64,000 nucleotides of DNA from Actinomadura sp. NBRC 104412 (GCF_030269515.1 NZ_BSTM01000011.1:62001-126000), one strand, 5' to 3'; positions 1-11,114 are shown, counted from the first letter of the stretch. Translations and numbers: made by a program. Notes: generated by a model from the sequence alone, not told the origin.

Positions 1-728
1 ACCTGGTGGCCAAGAAGCTCGGTCTCAAGCCGGGCATGCGGCTGCTGGACGTGGGCTGCGGCTGGGGCGGCATGGTCATGCACGCCGCCAAGGAGTATGG
101 GGTGAAGGCGCTGGGCGTCACCCTGTCCAAGCAGCAGGCGGAGTGGGCGCAGAAGGCCATCGCCGACCGCGGCCTGTCGGAGCTCGCCGAGGTGCGGCAC
201 CTGGACTACCGGGACGTCACCGAGACCGGGTTCGACCGGGTCAGCTCGATCGGCCTCACCGAGCACATCGGCAAGAAGAACCTGCCCGCGTACTTTTCGT
301 TCCTGTACGGGAAGCTCAAGCCGGGCGGGCGGCTGCTCAATCACACCATCACCCGTCCCGACAACATCGCGCCGCCGATCAAGCAGGGCGGGTTCATCAA
401 CCGGTACGTGTTCCCCGACGGCGAGCTGGAGGGGCCGGGCTACATCCAGTCGCGGATGAACGACGCCGGCTTCGAGATCCGCCACCAGGAGAATCTGCGC
501 GAGCACTACGCCCGTACGCTGGCGGGCTGGTGCCGCAACCTGGACGAGCACTGGGACGAGGCGGTCGCCGAGGTGGGCGAGGGCACGGCCCGGGTGTGGA
601 AGGTCTACATGGCCGGCTGCCAGATCGGCTTCGAGCAGAACTGGATCCAGCTCCACCAGACGCTCGGCGTCAAGCTGGACGACAGCGGCGACGCCCACAT
701 GCCGCTGCGCCCGGACTGGGGCTCCTGA
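1..728 (+). CDS. Cyclopropane-fatty-acyl-phospholipid synthase family methyltransferase (5' truncated)
   Basis: The reading frame is open from the window edge, so the N-terminus lies upstream; 241 C-terminal codons are present. The SAM-binding motif LLDVGCGWGG is followed by GVTLSKQQ and by SSIGLTEHIGKKNLPAYF, an order typical of CFA synthase / mycolic-acid-type cyclopropane synthases, which transfer a methylene group from SAM to unsaturated acyl chains of membrane phospholipids. The terminal part (RNLDEHWDEAV, then GCQIGFEQNWIQLHQTL) also fits that family. A strong hairpin follows the stop. The family call is firm; the exact lipid product cannot be told. Confidence 0.9.
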   Translation, partial: LVAKKLGLKPGMRLLDVGCGWGGMVMHAAKEYGVKALGVTLSKQQAEWAQKAIADRGLSELAEVRHLDYRDVTETGFDRVSSIGLTEHIGKKNLPAYFSFLYGKLKPGGRLLNHTITRPDNIAPPIKQGGFINRYVFPDGELEGPGYIQSRMNDAGFEIRHQENLREHYARTLAGWCRNLDEHWDEAVAEVGEGTARVWKVYMAGCQIGFEQNWIQLHQTLGVKLDDSGDAHMPLRPDWGS

Positions 729-753
729 CCCCGCGCTTTTGGGAGACCAGCGG

Positions 754-787
754 AAGGCCCCGTACCGCCGCCCTGGTACGGGGCCTT
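754..787. terminator. Bidirectional intrinsic terminator
   Basis: A perfect 13-bp inverted repeat (AAGGCCCCGTACC at 754-766, complement at 775-787) with an 8-nt loop lies between two convergent genes, so it can serve both. There is no long T tract, as is usual in actinomycetes. Confidence 0.75.
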
Positions 788-810
788 CGGCGTGACACCG
801 CCGGTGGACG

Positions 811-2187
811 TCACATGCGCGACCACGCCTCGGTGAGGACGCCGCGCAGGATCTGCTCGATCTCGTCGAAGTGGCTCTGGTCGCAGATCAGCGGGGGCGC
901 GAGCTGGACGACGGGGTCGCCGCGGTCGTCGGCGCGGCAGTAGAGCCCCGCCTCGTACAGGGCCCGGTCCAGGAAGCCGCGCAGCAGCCGTTCGGACTCC
1001 TCGTCGTCGAAGGTCTCCCGGGTGTCGCGGTCCTTGACCAGTTCGATGCCGTAGAAGTAGCCGTCGCCGCGCACGTCCCCGACGATCGGGAGGTCGCGCA
1101 GGCGGTCCAGGGTGGCGCGGAACGCGTCCTGGTTGCGCAGGACGTGGCCGGGCAGGTCCTCGCGCTCGAACAGGTCGAGGTTGGCCAGGGCGACGGCGGC
1201 GGACACGGGGTGCCCGCCGAACGTGTAGCCGTGGGCGAACATGGTCGTCCCGTTGCGGAACGGCTCGAACAGGGCGTCGTCCACCAGCATTCCGCCGAGC
1301 GGCGAGTACCCGGAGGTCAGGCCCTTGGCGAAGGTGATGATGTCGGGCCGGTAGCCGTACCGCTGCGCCCCGAACATCGCGCCGAGCCGTCCCCACGCGC
1401 AGATCACCTCGTCGGAGACCAGCAGCACCTCGTGGCGGTCGCAGATCTCGCGGACGCGCTGGAAGTACCCGGGCGGGGGCGGGAAGCAGCCGCCGGCGTT
1501 CTGCACGGGTTCGAGGAAGACGGCGGCGACTGTCTCCGGGCCCTCGAACTCGATGGCCTCCTCGATCCGGTCGGCGGCCCACCGCCCGAACGCCTCGGGG
1601 TCGTCCCGCAGCGCCCGGTCGGGGGCCCGGTAGAGGTTGGTGTTGGGGACGCGGAACGCGCTGGGCACCAGCGGCTCGTACGGGGCCTTCAGGTCCGGCA
1701 GGCCGGTGAGCGACAGCGCGCCGTGCGGGGTGCCGTGGTACGCGACCGCGCGGCTGATCACCTTGTGCTTGGCCGGGCGCCCGGTGAGCTTGAAGTACTG
1801 CTTGGCGAGTTTCCAGGCGCTCTCGACGGCCTCGCCGCCGCCGGTGGTGAAGAAGACCCGGTTGAGGTCGCCCGGTGCCAGCGCCGCGATCCGTTCGGCC
1901 AGCTCGGCGGCCTGCGGGTGGGCGTACGACCAGAGCGGGAAGAACGCCAGCTCGGCGGCCTGTTTCGCGGCGGCCTGCGCCAGCTCCTCGCGCCCGTGCC
2001 CGGCCTGGACGACGAACAGCCCGGAGAGGCCGTCGAGGTAGCGGCGGCCGCGGTCGTCGTAGATGTAGGGGCCTTCGCCACGGACGATCAGCGGGACCTC
2101 ACCGCCGTTCTCGTACGCCGAGTGGCGCGCGAAATGCAGCCACAGGTGGTCGCGGGCGGCGGTCTGGTGGCTCCGCTGTTCCGTCAT
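811..2187 (-). CDS. Class III PLP-dependent aminotransferase (omega-transaminase type)
   Basis: About 458 residues, the usual length of class III aminotransferases. Seen: GDLNRVFFTTGGGEAVESAWK for the phosphate/cofactor pocket, the conserved acidic residue in LLVSDEVICAWGR (near 260), and the PLP lysine in IITFAKGLTSGY (near 289). The family moves an amino group between an omega-amine or amino acid and a keto acid such as pyruvate; the substrate cannot be read from sequence. A GTG precedes the ATG by one codon; the ATG at 2187 is preferred because GAGGA then sits six bases upstream. It is transcribed divergently from the alpha/beta hydrolase. Confidence 0.88.
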   Translation of the reverse strand: MTEQRSHQTAARDHLWLHFARHSAYENGGEVPLIVRGEGPYIYDDRGRRYLDGLSGLFVVQAGHGREELAQAAAKQAAELAFFPLWSYAHPQAAELAERIAALAPGDLNRVFFTTGGGEAVESAWKLAKQYFKLTGRPAKHKVISRAVAYHGTPHGALSLTGLPDLKAPYEPLVPSAFRVPNTNLYRAPDRALRDDPEAFGRWAADRIEEAIEFEGPETVAAVFLEPVQNAGGCFPPPPGYFQRVREICDRHEVLLVSDEVICAWGRLGAMFGAQRYGYRPDIITFAKGLTSGYSPLGGMLVDDALFEPFRNGTTMFAHGYTFGGHPVSAAVALANLDLFEREDLPGHVLRNQDAFRATLDRLRDLPIVGDVRGDGYFYGIELVKDRDTRETFDDEESERLLRGFLDRALYEAGLYCRADDRGDPVVQLAPPLICDQSHFDEIEQILRGVLTEAWSRM

Positions 2188-2363
2188 CACTCTTCCTCGA
2201 GGCCGTATGAGTGATCCAGTTGAATCGATGCTAGGTCAGCACGGAATCCGACGCAATCATGGGGCTTCACAGCGGTATCCGAAGGGTTAGGTGATCTGGT
2301 GGGGTAGGCCGGGTCCGGGCGAAGCGGGGGATAATGGCGCCTCGAATCGCGAGGAGGGCGCTC

Positions 2364-3293
2364 ATGGGTGACGCGGGATCCGGAGCCGGCCGGGGGATCG
2401 AACGGGGCGCGGTCAAGGCGAACGACCTGGAGTTCGGCTACCTGGCCGCGGGTCCGGAGGGCGGGCCGCTCGCGCTCTGCCTGCACGGTTTCCCCGACTC
2501 CGCGTACACCTGGCGGCACCTGCTGCCCGAACTCGCGGACGCCGGTTACCGCGCCGTCGCGCCCTTCATGCGGGGGTACGCGCCCACGGCGATCCCCGAG
2601 GACGGCGCGTACCAGACCGCCGCCCTGGCCGCCGACGTGAACGCCCTGCACGCCGCGCTCGGCGGCGGCCCGGACGCCGTGCTCATCGGCCATGACTGGG
2701 GCGCCGCCGCCACCTACGGCGCCGCCGGGCGCTCACCGGAGTCGTGGAGCAAGGTGGTCACGCTGGCGCTGCCGCCGCTGGGCGCGCTGGCCGGGTCGTT
2801 CTTCGGCTACCAGCAGCTCAAGCGGTCGTTCTACATCTTCCTGTTCCAGACGCCGCTGGCCGAGGCCGCGCTGGACCGCGCGTTCGTGGACGGGCTGTGG
2901 CGCGACTGGTCACCGGCCCAGGCGCGCGACGAGGACGGCCGCGCGGTCAACGTCGGCCACGTCATGGACTGCCTGGCCGCCCCGGAGAACAGGGAAGCCG
3001 CGATCGGCTACTACCGCGCCATGCTCGACCCGTCCCGGCACGTGCCGCGTTACGCCGCGGACCAGCAGGCCGAGGGCCTGGTGGGGGAGCGCCCGATCCT
3101 CTATCTGCACGGAGCCGACGACGGGTGCCTGGGAGTGGACGCGGTCGCCCCGGGCGGGGACGTCTCGGGTGTCCTGGCACGGCTTCCGGCGGGCTCGCGT
3201 GCCGAGATCGTCCCGGACGTGGGGCACTTCCTGCACCTCGACCGTCCCGCCGAGGTGAACGCCCGCATCCTCGCCTGGATCGCCTCCGGGTGA
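2364..3293 (+). CDS. Alpha/beta hydrolase, epoxide-hydrolase/dehalogenase-like
   Basis: 309 residues. The oxyanion-hole HGFPDS motif, the nucleophile elbow GHDWGAA with Asp rather than Ser, and the late VGHFLHLDRP carrying the catalytic His match the epoxide hydrolase / haloalkane dehalogenase branch of the alpha/beta hydrolases. An in-frame ATG at 2334 exists, but the ATG at 2364 has GAGGAGG seven bases upstream and is preferred. No signal peptide, so cytoplasmic. The P450 gene follows after 147 bp; joint action on an epoxidised or hydroxylated substrate is possible but only inferred from proximity. Confidence 0.85.
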   Translation: MGDAGSGAGRGIERGAVKANDLEFGYLAAGPEGGPLALCLHGFPDSAYTWRHLLPELADAGYRAVAPFMRGYAPTAIPEDGAYQTAALAADVNALHAALGGGPDAVLIGHDWGAAATYGAAGRSPESWSKVVTLALPPLGALAGSFFGYQQLKRSFYIFLFQTPLAEAALDRAFVDGLWRDWSPAQARDEDGRAVNVGHVMDCLAAPENREAAIGYYRAMLDPSRHVPRYAADQQAEGLVGERPILYLHGADDGCLGVDAVAPGGDVSGVLARLPAGSRAEIVPDVGHFLHLDRPAEVNARILAWIASG

Positions 3294-3379
3294 TACGGCA
3301 GGATAAGTCGGGAGTGACCTGTGTCACTCGTCCAGAGGTCGCCCTCCGCCGCTTGACTCTGACAAGGTACGTGTAAAAC

Positions 3380-3392
3380 AGAATCGCGTTCT
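3380..3392. promoter_or_regulatory. Candidate TetR-type operator upstream of the P450 gene
   Basis: AGAATCGCGTTCT is an imperfect inverted repeat (AGAA/TTCT arms) 49 bp before the P450 start, just downstream of a TTGACT hexamer at 3353. It resembles the AGAAC/GTTCT-type sites of KstR-like repressors of lipid and steroid catabolism. The match is partial and the regulator is unknown. Confidence 0.3.
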
Positions 3393-3440
3393 AGCTGATT
3401 CTGGACGGTTCTGGCACCGGGCGGCAGACGGGAAGACGGG

Positions 3441-4706
3441 ATGCTGAAGGTCGAGGACATCAACCTGACGGATACGGAGTTCTGGCGGCGGCCGCTCGAC
3501 TACCGGCACGAGGCGTTCAAGACCCTGCGCTGGGAACCGAGACTGGTGCGCTTCGACGAGCCCGACGTCGTGATCGTCCCGCAGGGCCCCGGCTACTACG
3601 CGCTCACCCGGCACGCCGACGTGGTCGAGGCGTCCCGGCGCCCCCAGGACTTCTGCTCGGGCAAGGGCGCCACGCAGATCTCCGACCTGCCGGCCGAGAT
3701 GAACGAGTACTTCGGCTCCATGATCAGCATGGACGACCCCCGGCACGCCAAGATCCGCCGCATCGTGTCCCGGGCGTTCTCGCCCCGCATGATCCGGCGG
3801 TTCGAGGACGACGTCGAGCGCGTCGCCGAGGGCATCGTCGAGCGGGTCGCGTCCGGCGCCGGCAGCGGCGACTTCGTCCGCGACGTGGCCGCGCGGCTCC
3901 CACTGAAGATCATCTGCGATCTGATGGGGATCGGCGAGGAGCACTACACGACGGTCCTGGACGCCACCAACGTCATCCTCGCCGGCAACGACCCCGAGTA
4001 CCTCCCCGAGGACCCCGAGGCGGCCGCCCTCGCGCTGCTCAACGCGGGCCGCACCCTCAAGGAACTGGTCGAGGACCTCGGCCGGCGCCGTCGCGCCGAA
4101 CCCACGGGCGACCTCACCTCCGCACTGGTCAACGCCGAGGTGGGGGCGGACGACGACCGGCACGGCGGGGAGGCGCTCACCGACCAGGAGCTCGGGTCGT
4201 TCTTCATCCTGCTGGTGGTGGCCGGGAACGAGACCACGCGCAACGCCATCGCGCACGCCCTGGACCTGTTCACCCGCCACCCCGAGCAGCGGGCCCTGCT
4301 GACCGAGGACTTCGAGGGACGCGTCGCCGGGGCGGTGGAGGAGATCGTCAGGTACGTGTCCCCGGTCATCTGGATGCGGCGCACCGCGACCCGCGACACC
4401 ACGCTCAACGGCCACGAGGTCAAGGAGGGCGACAAGCTCCTCCTCTACTACTGGTCGGCCAACCGGGACGAGACCGTGTTCACCGACCCCGAGCGCTTCG
4501 ACATCACCCGCGCCCCGAACCCGCACGTCGGCTTCGGCGGCCCCGGCCCGCACTTCTGCCTCGGCGCCCACCTGGCCCGCCGCGAGATCACCGTGATGTA
4601 CCGGACGCTGCTGCGCCGCCTCCCCGGGATCCGCGCGGCCGGAGAGCCCGACCGCCTGGAGTCCAGCTTCATCAACGGCATCAAGCGCCTGCCGTACACC
4701 TTCTGA
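3441..4706 (+). CDS. Cytochrome P450 (bacterial class I type)
   Basis: 421 residues, normal length for a soluble bacterial P450. Seen: the I-helix oxygen-activation motif AGNETTRNA (near 260), the K-helix ExxR in EEIVRYVSPV, and the heme-ligand loop FGGPGPHFCLGAHLARRE with the cysteine near 373. The MISMDDPRHAKIRR and NPHVGFGGPGPHFCLG segments are close to actinobacterial CYP124/125/142-type enzymes that hydroxylate lipid or sterol side chains; that subfamily call is inference. No ferredoxin or reductase gene is adjacent, so electron donors must come from elsewhere. Confidence 0.92.
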   Translation: MLKVEDINLTDTEFWRRPLDYRHEAFKTLRWEPRLVRFDEPDVVIVPQGPGYYALTRHADVVEASRRPQDFCSGKGATQISDLPAEMNEYFGSMISMDDPRHAKIRRIVSRAFSPRMIRRFEDDVERVAEGIVERVASGAGSGDFVRDVAARLPLKIICDLMGIGEEHYTTVLDATNVILAGNDPEYLPEDPEAAALALLNAGRTLKELVEDLGRRRRAEPTGDLTSALVNAEVGADDDRHGGEALTDQELGSFFILLVVAGNETTRNAIAHALDLFTRHPEQRALLTEDFEGRVAGAVEEIVRYVSPVIWMRRTATRDTTLNGHEVKEGDKLLLYYWSANRDETVFTDPERFDITRAPNPHVGFGGPGPHFCLGAHLARREITVMYRTLLRRLPGIRAAGEPDRLESSFINGIKRLPYTF

Positions 4707-4740
4707 CCCGCCCGACCCGCCCGCCCTGCCCGCCTGCCCT

Positions 4741-4771
4741 GCCCGCCGGTCCGGGAGCCGGACCGGCGGGC
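4741..4771. terminator. Bidirectional intrinsic terminator
   Basis: A perfect 12-bp GC stem (GCCCGCCGGTCC at 4741-4752, complement 4760-4771) with a 7-nt loop sits between the convergent P450 and acyl-CoA ligase genes. Confidence 0.75.
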
Positions 4772-4786
4772 GAGGGGCGCCTCGCG

Positions 4787-6328
4787 CTACCGCAGCTCGC
4801 GCTTGAGGATCTTGCCGGTGGCGGTCATCGGCAGCTCGTCCCGAAACTCCACGACGCGCGGGTACTTGTAGGCGGCGAAGTTCTCCTTGCCCCAGGCGAT
4901 CAGCTCGTCCTCGGTGATCTCGGCGCCCGGCTCGCGGATCACGAACGCCTTGATCTCCTCGCCGTGCGCCTCGTCCGGGACGCCCACCACCGCGGCCAGC
5001 GACACCGCCGGATGGGTCATCAGGACCTCCTCGATCTCCCGCGGGTACACGTTGAACCCACCGCGGATGATCATGTCCTTGGAGCGGTCGACGATGTAGT
5101 AGTAGCCGTCCTCGTCCCTGCGGGCGATGTCACCCGTGCGGAACCAGCCGTCCTTGATCGCCTCCGCGGTGGCCTCCGGGCGCCCGTAGTAGCCCTTCAT
5201 GATGTTGTGGCCGCGGATCGCGATCTCGCCGGGCCCCTCGCCCTCGATCGTCTTCCACTGCTCGTCCACCAGCTTCACCTCCACGCCCCAGATGGGCGTG
5301 CCGACCGAGCCGGGCTTGGTGGGACGGTCCGGCTGGTTGAAGGTGGCGACCGGCGAGGTCTCCGACAGCCCGTACCCCTCCAGCACCTTCACCCCGAACT
5401 TGGCCTCGAAGCCCTTCAGCACCTCCAGCGGCAGCGAGGCCCCGCCGGAGACACAGGTGTGCAGGTTCGCCGCGATCTCCTCGGGCGGTACGGTGCCCTG
5501 GTCCGACAGCAGCGCCCAGTACATGGTCGGGACGCCGGCGAACACCGTGACCTTCTCCCTGGCCATCAACCGCAGCGCCTCCGCCGGCTCGAACCGCGGC
5601 TGCAACACCATGGTCGCGCCGCGCCGCACCGCCACGTTCATCACGCAGGACTGCCCGAACGCGTGGAACATCGGCAACGTCACCAGCGACACGTCATGGT
5701 CGGTCCGGTCGAACATCGTGTCCGAGACGAACGCGTTGATGAGCATGTTCGAGTGCGTCAGCTCCGCGCCCTTCGGCCGGCCGGTGGTGCCGCTGGTGTA
5801 AAGGATCACCGCGGTGTCGTCCGCCCCCGTCAGCGCCGGCTCGAACGTCGACGGCTGCCCGGTCAGCGCCGGCCAGAACAGCTCCGCGTCCTCGTACGGC
5901 GACTCGGTCGCGCCGGGATCGGCCGTCATCAGGAACAGGTGCTCGCAGCCGTCCACGCTCTGGAACCCGGCATGCCCCATCTCGCCCAGCGGCAGCTCGG
6001 CCGTCCCCTCGAAGACGAACAGCGCCTTGGCGTCGGAGTCTTCCAGGTGGTAGGCGATCTCCCGCGGCTTGAGCAGCACGTTCAGCGGGACGACCGTGGC
6101 CCCGGCCTTGAGGATCCCGAAGTAGACCATCGGGAAGTACGGGACGTTCGGGCAGGACAGCCCCACCTTGTCCCCCTCGCCGATCCCACGGGATCGCAGC
6201 AGGCCGGCGACCTGGTTCGCGATCGCGTCGATCGTCGCGTACGACAACCGCATGTCGCCGAAGACGACGGCGTCGCGGTCGGGGTACTTGCGGGCGGCAT
6301 CCTCGAGCAGGACGGAAAGGTTGAGCAT
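4787..6328 (-). CDS. Long-chain fatty-acid-CoA ligase family (AMP-forming)
   Basis: 513 residues. Adenylate-forming signatures: ILYTSGTTGRPKGAELTHSN (P-loop), EGYGLSETSPVATFN, GWFRTGDIARRDEDG, the hinge DRSKDMIIRGGFNVYP, and the C-terminal catalytic lysine in TATGKILKREL. It makes acyl-CoA from a carboxylic acid, ATP and CoA. The frame is open 64 codons further upstream, but the ATG at 6328 has AGGAG five bases before it and begins with MLNLSVLLEDAARKYPDRDA, the normal family N-terminus. Chain-length preference cannot be inferred. It converges on the P450 gene through a shared terminator. Confidence 0.9.
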   Translation of the reverse strand: MLNLSVLLEDAARKYPDRDAVVFGDMRLSYATIDAIANQVAGLLRSRGIGEGDKVGLSCPNVPYFPMVYFGILKAGATVVPLNVLLKPREIAYHLEDSDAKALFVFEGTAELPLGEMGHAGFQSVDGCEHLFLMTADPGATESPYEDAELFWPALTGQPSTFEPALTGADDTAVILYTSGTTGRPKGAELTHSNMLINAFVSDTMFDRTDHDVSLVTLPMFHAFGQSCVMNVAVRRGATMVLQPRFEPAEALRLMAREKVTVFAGVPTMYWALLSDQGTVPPEEIAANLHTCVSGGASLPLEVLKGFEAKFGVKVLEGYGLSETSPVATFNQPDRPTKPGSVGTPIWGVEVKLVDEQWKTIEGEGPGEIAIRGHNIMKGYYGRPEATAEAIKDGWFRTGDIARRDEDGYYYIVDRSKDMIIRGGFNVYPREIEEVLMTHPAVSLAAVVGVPDEAHGEEIKAFVIREPGAEITEDELIAWGKENFAAYKYPRVVEFRDELPMTATGKILKRELR

Positions 6329-6596
6329 GGGCGCTCCTCGCGCGAGGCCGGTCACACGTCGGTTGTTACCGGCGAGTGTATGAATGGTAGAGATCATCCT
6401 GCTTGATCCGGACGCGTCGCGCCATCCCCTCTCCGAGTCCGTGACGTGCGGTTCCACTGTGAAATGAGGGTCGCGGCCAGGACCCGGTGCGGGCTCACAA
6501 CCGGTTCGCTGACCCGTCACAACCCAGGAATAGCGGCGGGAAGCCGGCCGTTCATTGGCACAGCGGCGTCCCTTGCCGCTGCGCTAGTCTTGTTAT
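6329..6596. other. Divergent intergenic region upstream of acyl-CoA ligase and leuS
   Basis: No convincing gene. It should hold the promoters of both flanking genes. A TAGTCT hexamer at 6585-6590 is a possible -10 for the leuS leader transcript: a start about seven bases downstream would fall on or beside the ATG at 6597, giving a leaderless leader peptide. No good -35 partner is visible. Confidence 0.4.
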
Positions 6597-6632
6597 ATGC
6601 GGTCCCGGCTGCTTCTCGGCCCGCCGCGCTGA
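6597..6632 (+). CDS. leuS leader peptide [11 protein letters not shown] with three consecutive Leu codons
   Basis: A short reading frame of 11 residues contains CTG CTT CTC, three leucine codons in a row, and stops at 6630-6632, 109 bp before leuS. CTT is a rare codon in a genome of this composition, which fits a sensor of charged leucyl-tRNA. A hairpin with terminator-like features follows at 6654-6676, and an alternative pairing (6622-6629 with 6647-6654) is possible. This is the layout of ribosome-mediated attenuation. It has no Shine-Dalgarno sequence and may be translated leaderless. Confidence 0.6.
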   Translation: MRSRLLLGPPR

Positions 6633-6653
6633 CCCAGAGCAGGTCCGCGCGGC

Positions 6654-6676
6654 GACCCCTCGTTGTGCGAGGGGTC
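6654..6676 (+). terminator. Attenuator hairpin in the leuS leader
   Basis: A perfect 9-bp stem (GACCCCTCG at 6654-6662, complement 6668-6676) with loop TTGTG is followed by CTTTC. An upstream stem, CGCCGCGC 6622-6629 with GCGCGGCG 6647-6654, overlaps it by one base, so the two structures could compete according to ribosome position. Confidence 0.55.
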
Positions 6677-6741
6677 CTTTCATGTCAGGGCGACACCAGC
6701 GGGGCCGCGCCTCGTACCGACAGCACCATGGAGTAGCGACC

Positions 6742-9285
<2,544 letters not shown>

Positions 9286-9904
9286 TTGCAACCGCAAGCT
9301 GCGCTCCTCGCCTTGGCGGCTCGTCGCTTGTTGCGGTTGCGGCGATCGCTGCATCGCTTCGACTCGCCTAGAGGCTCGCTGCGCGATCAGGTTCCTCGCA
9401 AGCTCGGAACCTGCCTTCGGTCGCGATCGCGGCGGTTGGGCGCCGTTCGGGGCTGGGGTTGGGGGCTGGGGTGGGTGCGAGAGGTGTTGATTGCAAGCGC
9501 GAGTTGCGCTGTGTTTATTGGCGGTGCCTGCGGCGTCGGGCGCTGGGCGCCCTCCTTCTCCGGCACCGCGTGCGATCGCTGCATCGCTCCGACTCGCCCA
9601 GGGGCTCGCTCCGCGATCAGGGTCTCGCTGGCGCTCGCCCCTGCCTTCGGTCGCGATCGCAACGCTTGGGCGTCCGTTCGGGGCTGGGGTTGGGGGCTGA
9701 GGTGGGTGCGAGAGGTGTTGATTGCAAGCGCGAGTTGCGCTTCTCGCCTTGACGGCTCGCCCCACGCTGTGCCCTTGCGACTGCCTCAGCTCGTCGTCCC
9801 AGCTCAGGCGTTGCTGAGTCGGGGCGATGTGGCGTAGGTGTGGCAAGCGACGAGCTGCTGGGTGGGGAGCGCAGCTTGCGTCTGCGATGTATAAGGCCGC
9901 TGGG
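9286..9904. repeat. Non-coding region with two diverged ~167-bp direct repeats rich in GCGATCGC
   Basis: Unit 1 (9344-9510) and unit 2 (9574-9741) start with GATCGCTGCATCGCT and end with TTGATTGCAAGCGCGAGTTG; their starts are 230 bp apart. Each carries GCGATCGC palindromes and a GGGGCTGGGGTTGGGGGCT tract. After unit 2 comes CTCGCCTTGACGGCTCGC, the core also found in the islands near 32600 and 52200. Open frames exist on both strands but run through the repeats, have no family resemblance and lack ribosome sites, so I regard the region as non-coding. Confidence 0.7.
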
Positions 9905-10603
9905 TTACATCTTGCGGAGGACCGCCACTACGCGACCCAGGATCGACGCCTCGTCGCCGGGGATGGGCTCGTAGGCGGGGTTCTGCGGCATCAGCCAGAT
10001 GTGGCCGTCGCGGCGCTTGAAGGTCTTCACGGTCGCCTCGCCGTCGATCATGGCGGCGACGATGTCGCCCTGCTCGGCCACCGGCTGCTGGCGTACCACG
10101 ACCCAGTCGCCGTCGGCGATCGCGGCGTCGATCATCGAGTCACCGGTGACCTTCAGCAGGAAGTGGGTGCCCTCGCCGACGAGCTGTTTGGGGAGGGTGA
10201 AGACGTCCTCGACGGCCTCCTCGGCCAGGATCGGGCCACCGGCGGCGATCCGGCCGACCAGCGGGACGTAGGCGGGCGCGGGGCGAGACGAGGAGTCCGG
10301 GGTCGCCGCGGACTCGTAGGCGTCGTCGTCGGTCCGGACCGGGGTGGCACCGGGCACCCGTACCTCCACCGCGCGGGGGCGGTTGGGGTCGCGGCGCAGG
10401 AAGCCCTTGCGCTGCAGCGCGCGCAACTGGTGCGACACGCTGGAGGTGCTGGTCAGGCCGACCGCCTCGCCGATCTCTCGCATCGAGGGGGGATACCCGC
10501 GACGCTGCACCGAGTCGCGGATCACCTCCAGCACCATGCGCTGCCGCTGGGTGAGGCCGCTCTCGTCCATCGGCCCGTCCGGCAGCTCCCGGACCTTGCT
10601 CAT
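9905..10603 (-). CDS. lexA: LexA, SOS-response repressor and autoprotease
   Basis: 232 residues. The N-terminal winged-helix region ([12 protein letters not shown] through [15 protein letters not shown]) binds the SOS box. The hinge contains the self-cleavage site in RIAAGGP (Ala-Gly). The S24-type protease domain has the catalytic serine in [10 protein letters not shown] and the lysine in ATVKTFKRR. RecA filaments trigger cleavage and derepress DNA repair genes. The ATG at 10603 is chosen because GGGAGG lies upstream with good spacing; a GTG at 10636 has none. An SOS box at 10674-10689 indicates autoregulation. Confidence 0.97.
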   Translation of the reverse strand: MSKVRELPDGPMDESGLTQRQRMVLEVIRDSVQRRGYPPSMREIGEAVGLTSTSSVSHQLRALQRKGFLRRDPNRPRAVEVRVPGATPVRTDDDAYESAATPDSSSRPAPAYVPLVGRIAAGGPILAEEAVEDVFTLPKQLVGEGTHFLLKVTGDSMIDAAIADGDWVVVRQQPVAEQGDIVAAMIDGEATVKTFKRRDGHIWLMPQNPAYEPIPGDEASILGRVVAVLRKM

Positions 10604-10673
10604 CGCTCGTCGCCTCCCCGGCGGTGGATCGGTCACTCCTTGTCATGAACGCTATCGCGTCCGGACGCAATGA

Positions 10674-10689
10674 TCAAACAATTGTTCGA
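10674..10689. promoter_or_regulatory. LexA-binding SOS box
   Basis: TCAAACAATTGTTCGA matches the actinobacterial/Bacillus-type SOS palindrome TCGAAC-N4-GTTCGA with one changed base. It lies 71 bp upstream of the lexA start and between the divergent lexA and LysM genes, so it may control both. Confidence 0.8.
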
Positions 10690-10830
10690 AGAATGTCTCG
10701 CGTTCTGCCACACCCATGCGATAGAACATCGTACAGGCGTTCGATCGGATCGGAGATCACCGGCTGACCGGGGGAGGGCCGAGATGACGGGAGCGCGTTC
10801 ACGATCCACGTACGTGGCGAGGACGGTCTC

Positions 10831-11105
10831 GTGGGGCCGCTGCGGCTGACGCGGTGGGGGTCCTGCTGGTGACGTTCTGGTTGACCGTGGGCCCCGGTGC
10901 GCGGGCCGGTGGGCGGGACGACACGCTGGCCCGCGGTGCCGTTCCGACCGACGTGGTCGGCTTCGGCGAGACCCTCTGGGGCGTCGCCGAGCGCAACGAC
11001 CCCGGCGGCGATCCCCGGATCACCGTGCAGCGCATAGCCGACCTGAACGGCCTGTCCGGCTCCATCGTCCACCCGGGGCAGCGGCTGCGCGTCCCGGCCC
11101 GCTGA
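10831..11105 (+). pseudogene. LysM-domain exported protein next to lexA, apparently frameshifted
   Basis: The C-terminal part is a clear LysM peptidoglycan-binding domain (VGFGETLWGVAERNDPGG ... IADLNGLSGSIVHPGQRLRVP). The only uninterrupted start for it is a GTG at 10854 without ribosome site and without a basic n-region. A much better start, GTG at 10831, has GAGGA seven bases upstream and encodes VGPLRLTRWG, but runs into a stop. Adding one G to the G5 run at 10856-10860 joins this to VLLVTFWLTVGPGARA, a standard signal/anchor segment. A LysM gene divergent from lexA recalls yneA of Bacillus, an SOS division inhibitor. Sequencing error, phase variation or true decay are all possible. Confidence 0.65.
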
Positions 11106-11114
11106 CGGTACGGG

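Noticed and set aside
6437-6680. T-box riboswitch for leuS
   Set aside because: AGGTCCGCG near 6641 recalls the T-box core but lacks the conserved flanks, and no Stem I or specifier loop was found; the LLL leader peptide explains the hairpin better.
9286-9837. A 183-codon protein after leuS
   Set aside because: It runs straight through two direct repeats, has no ribosome site and no recognisable fold.
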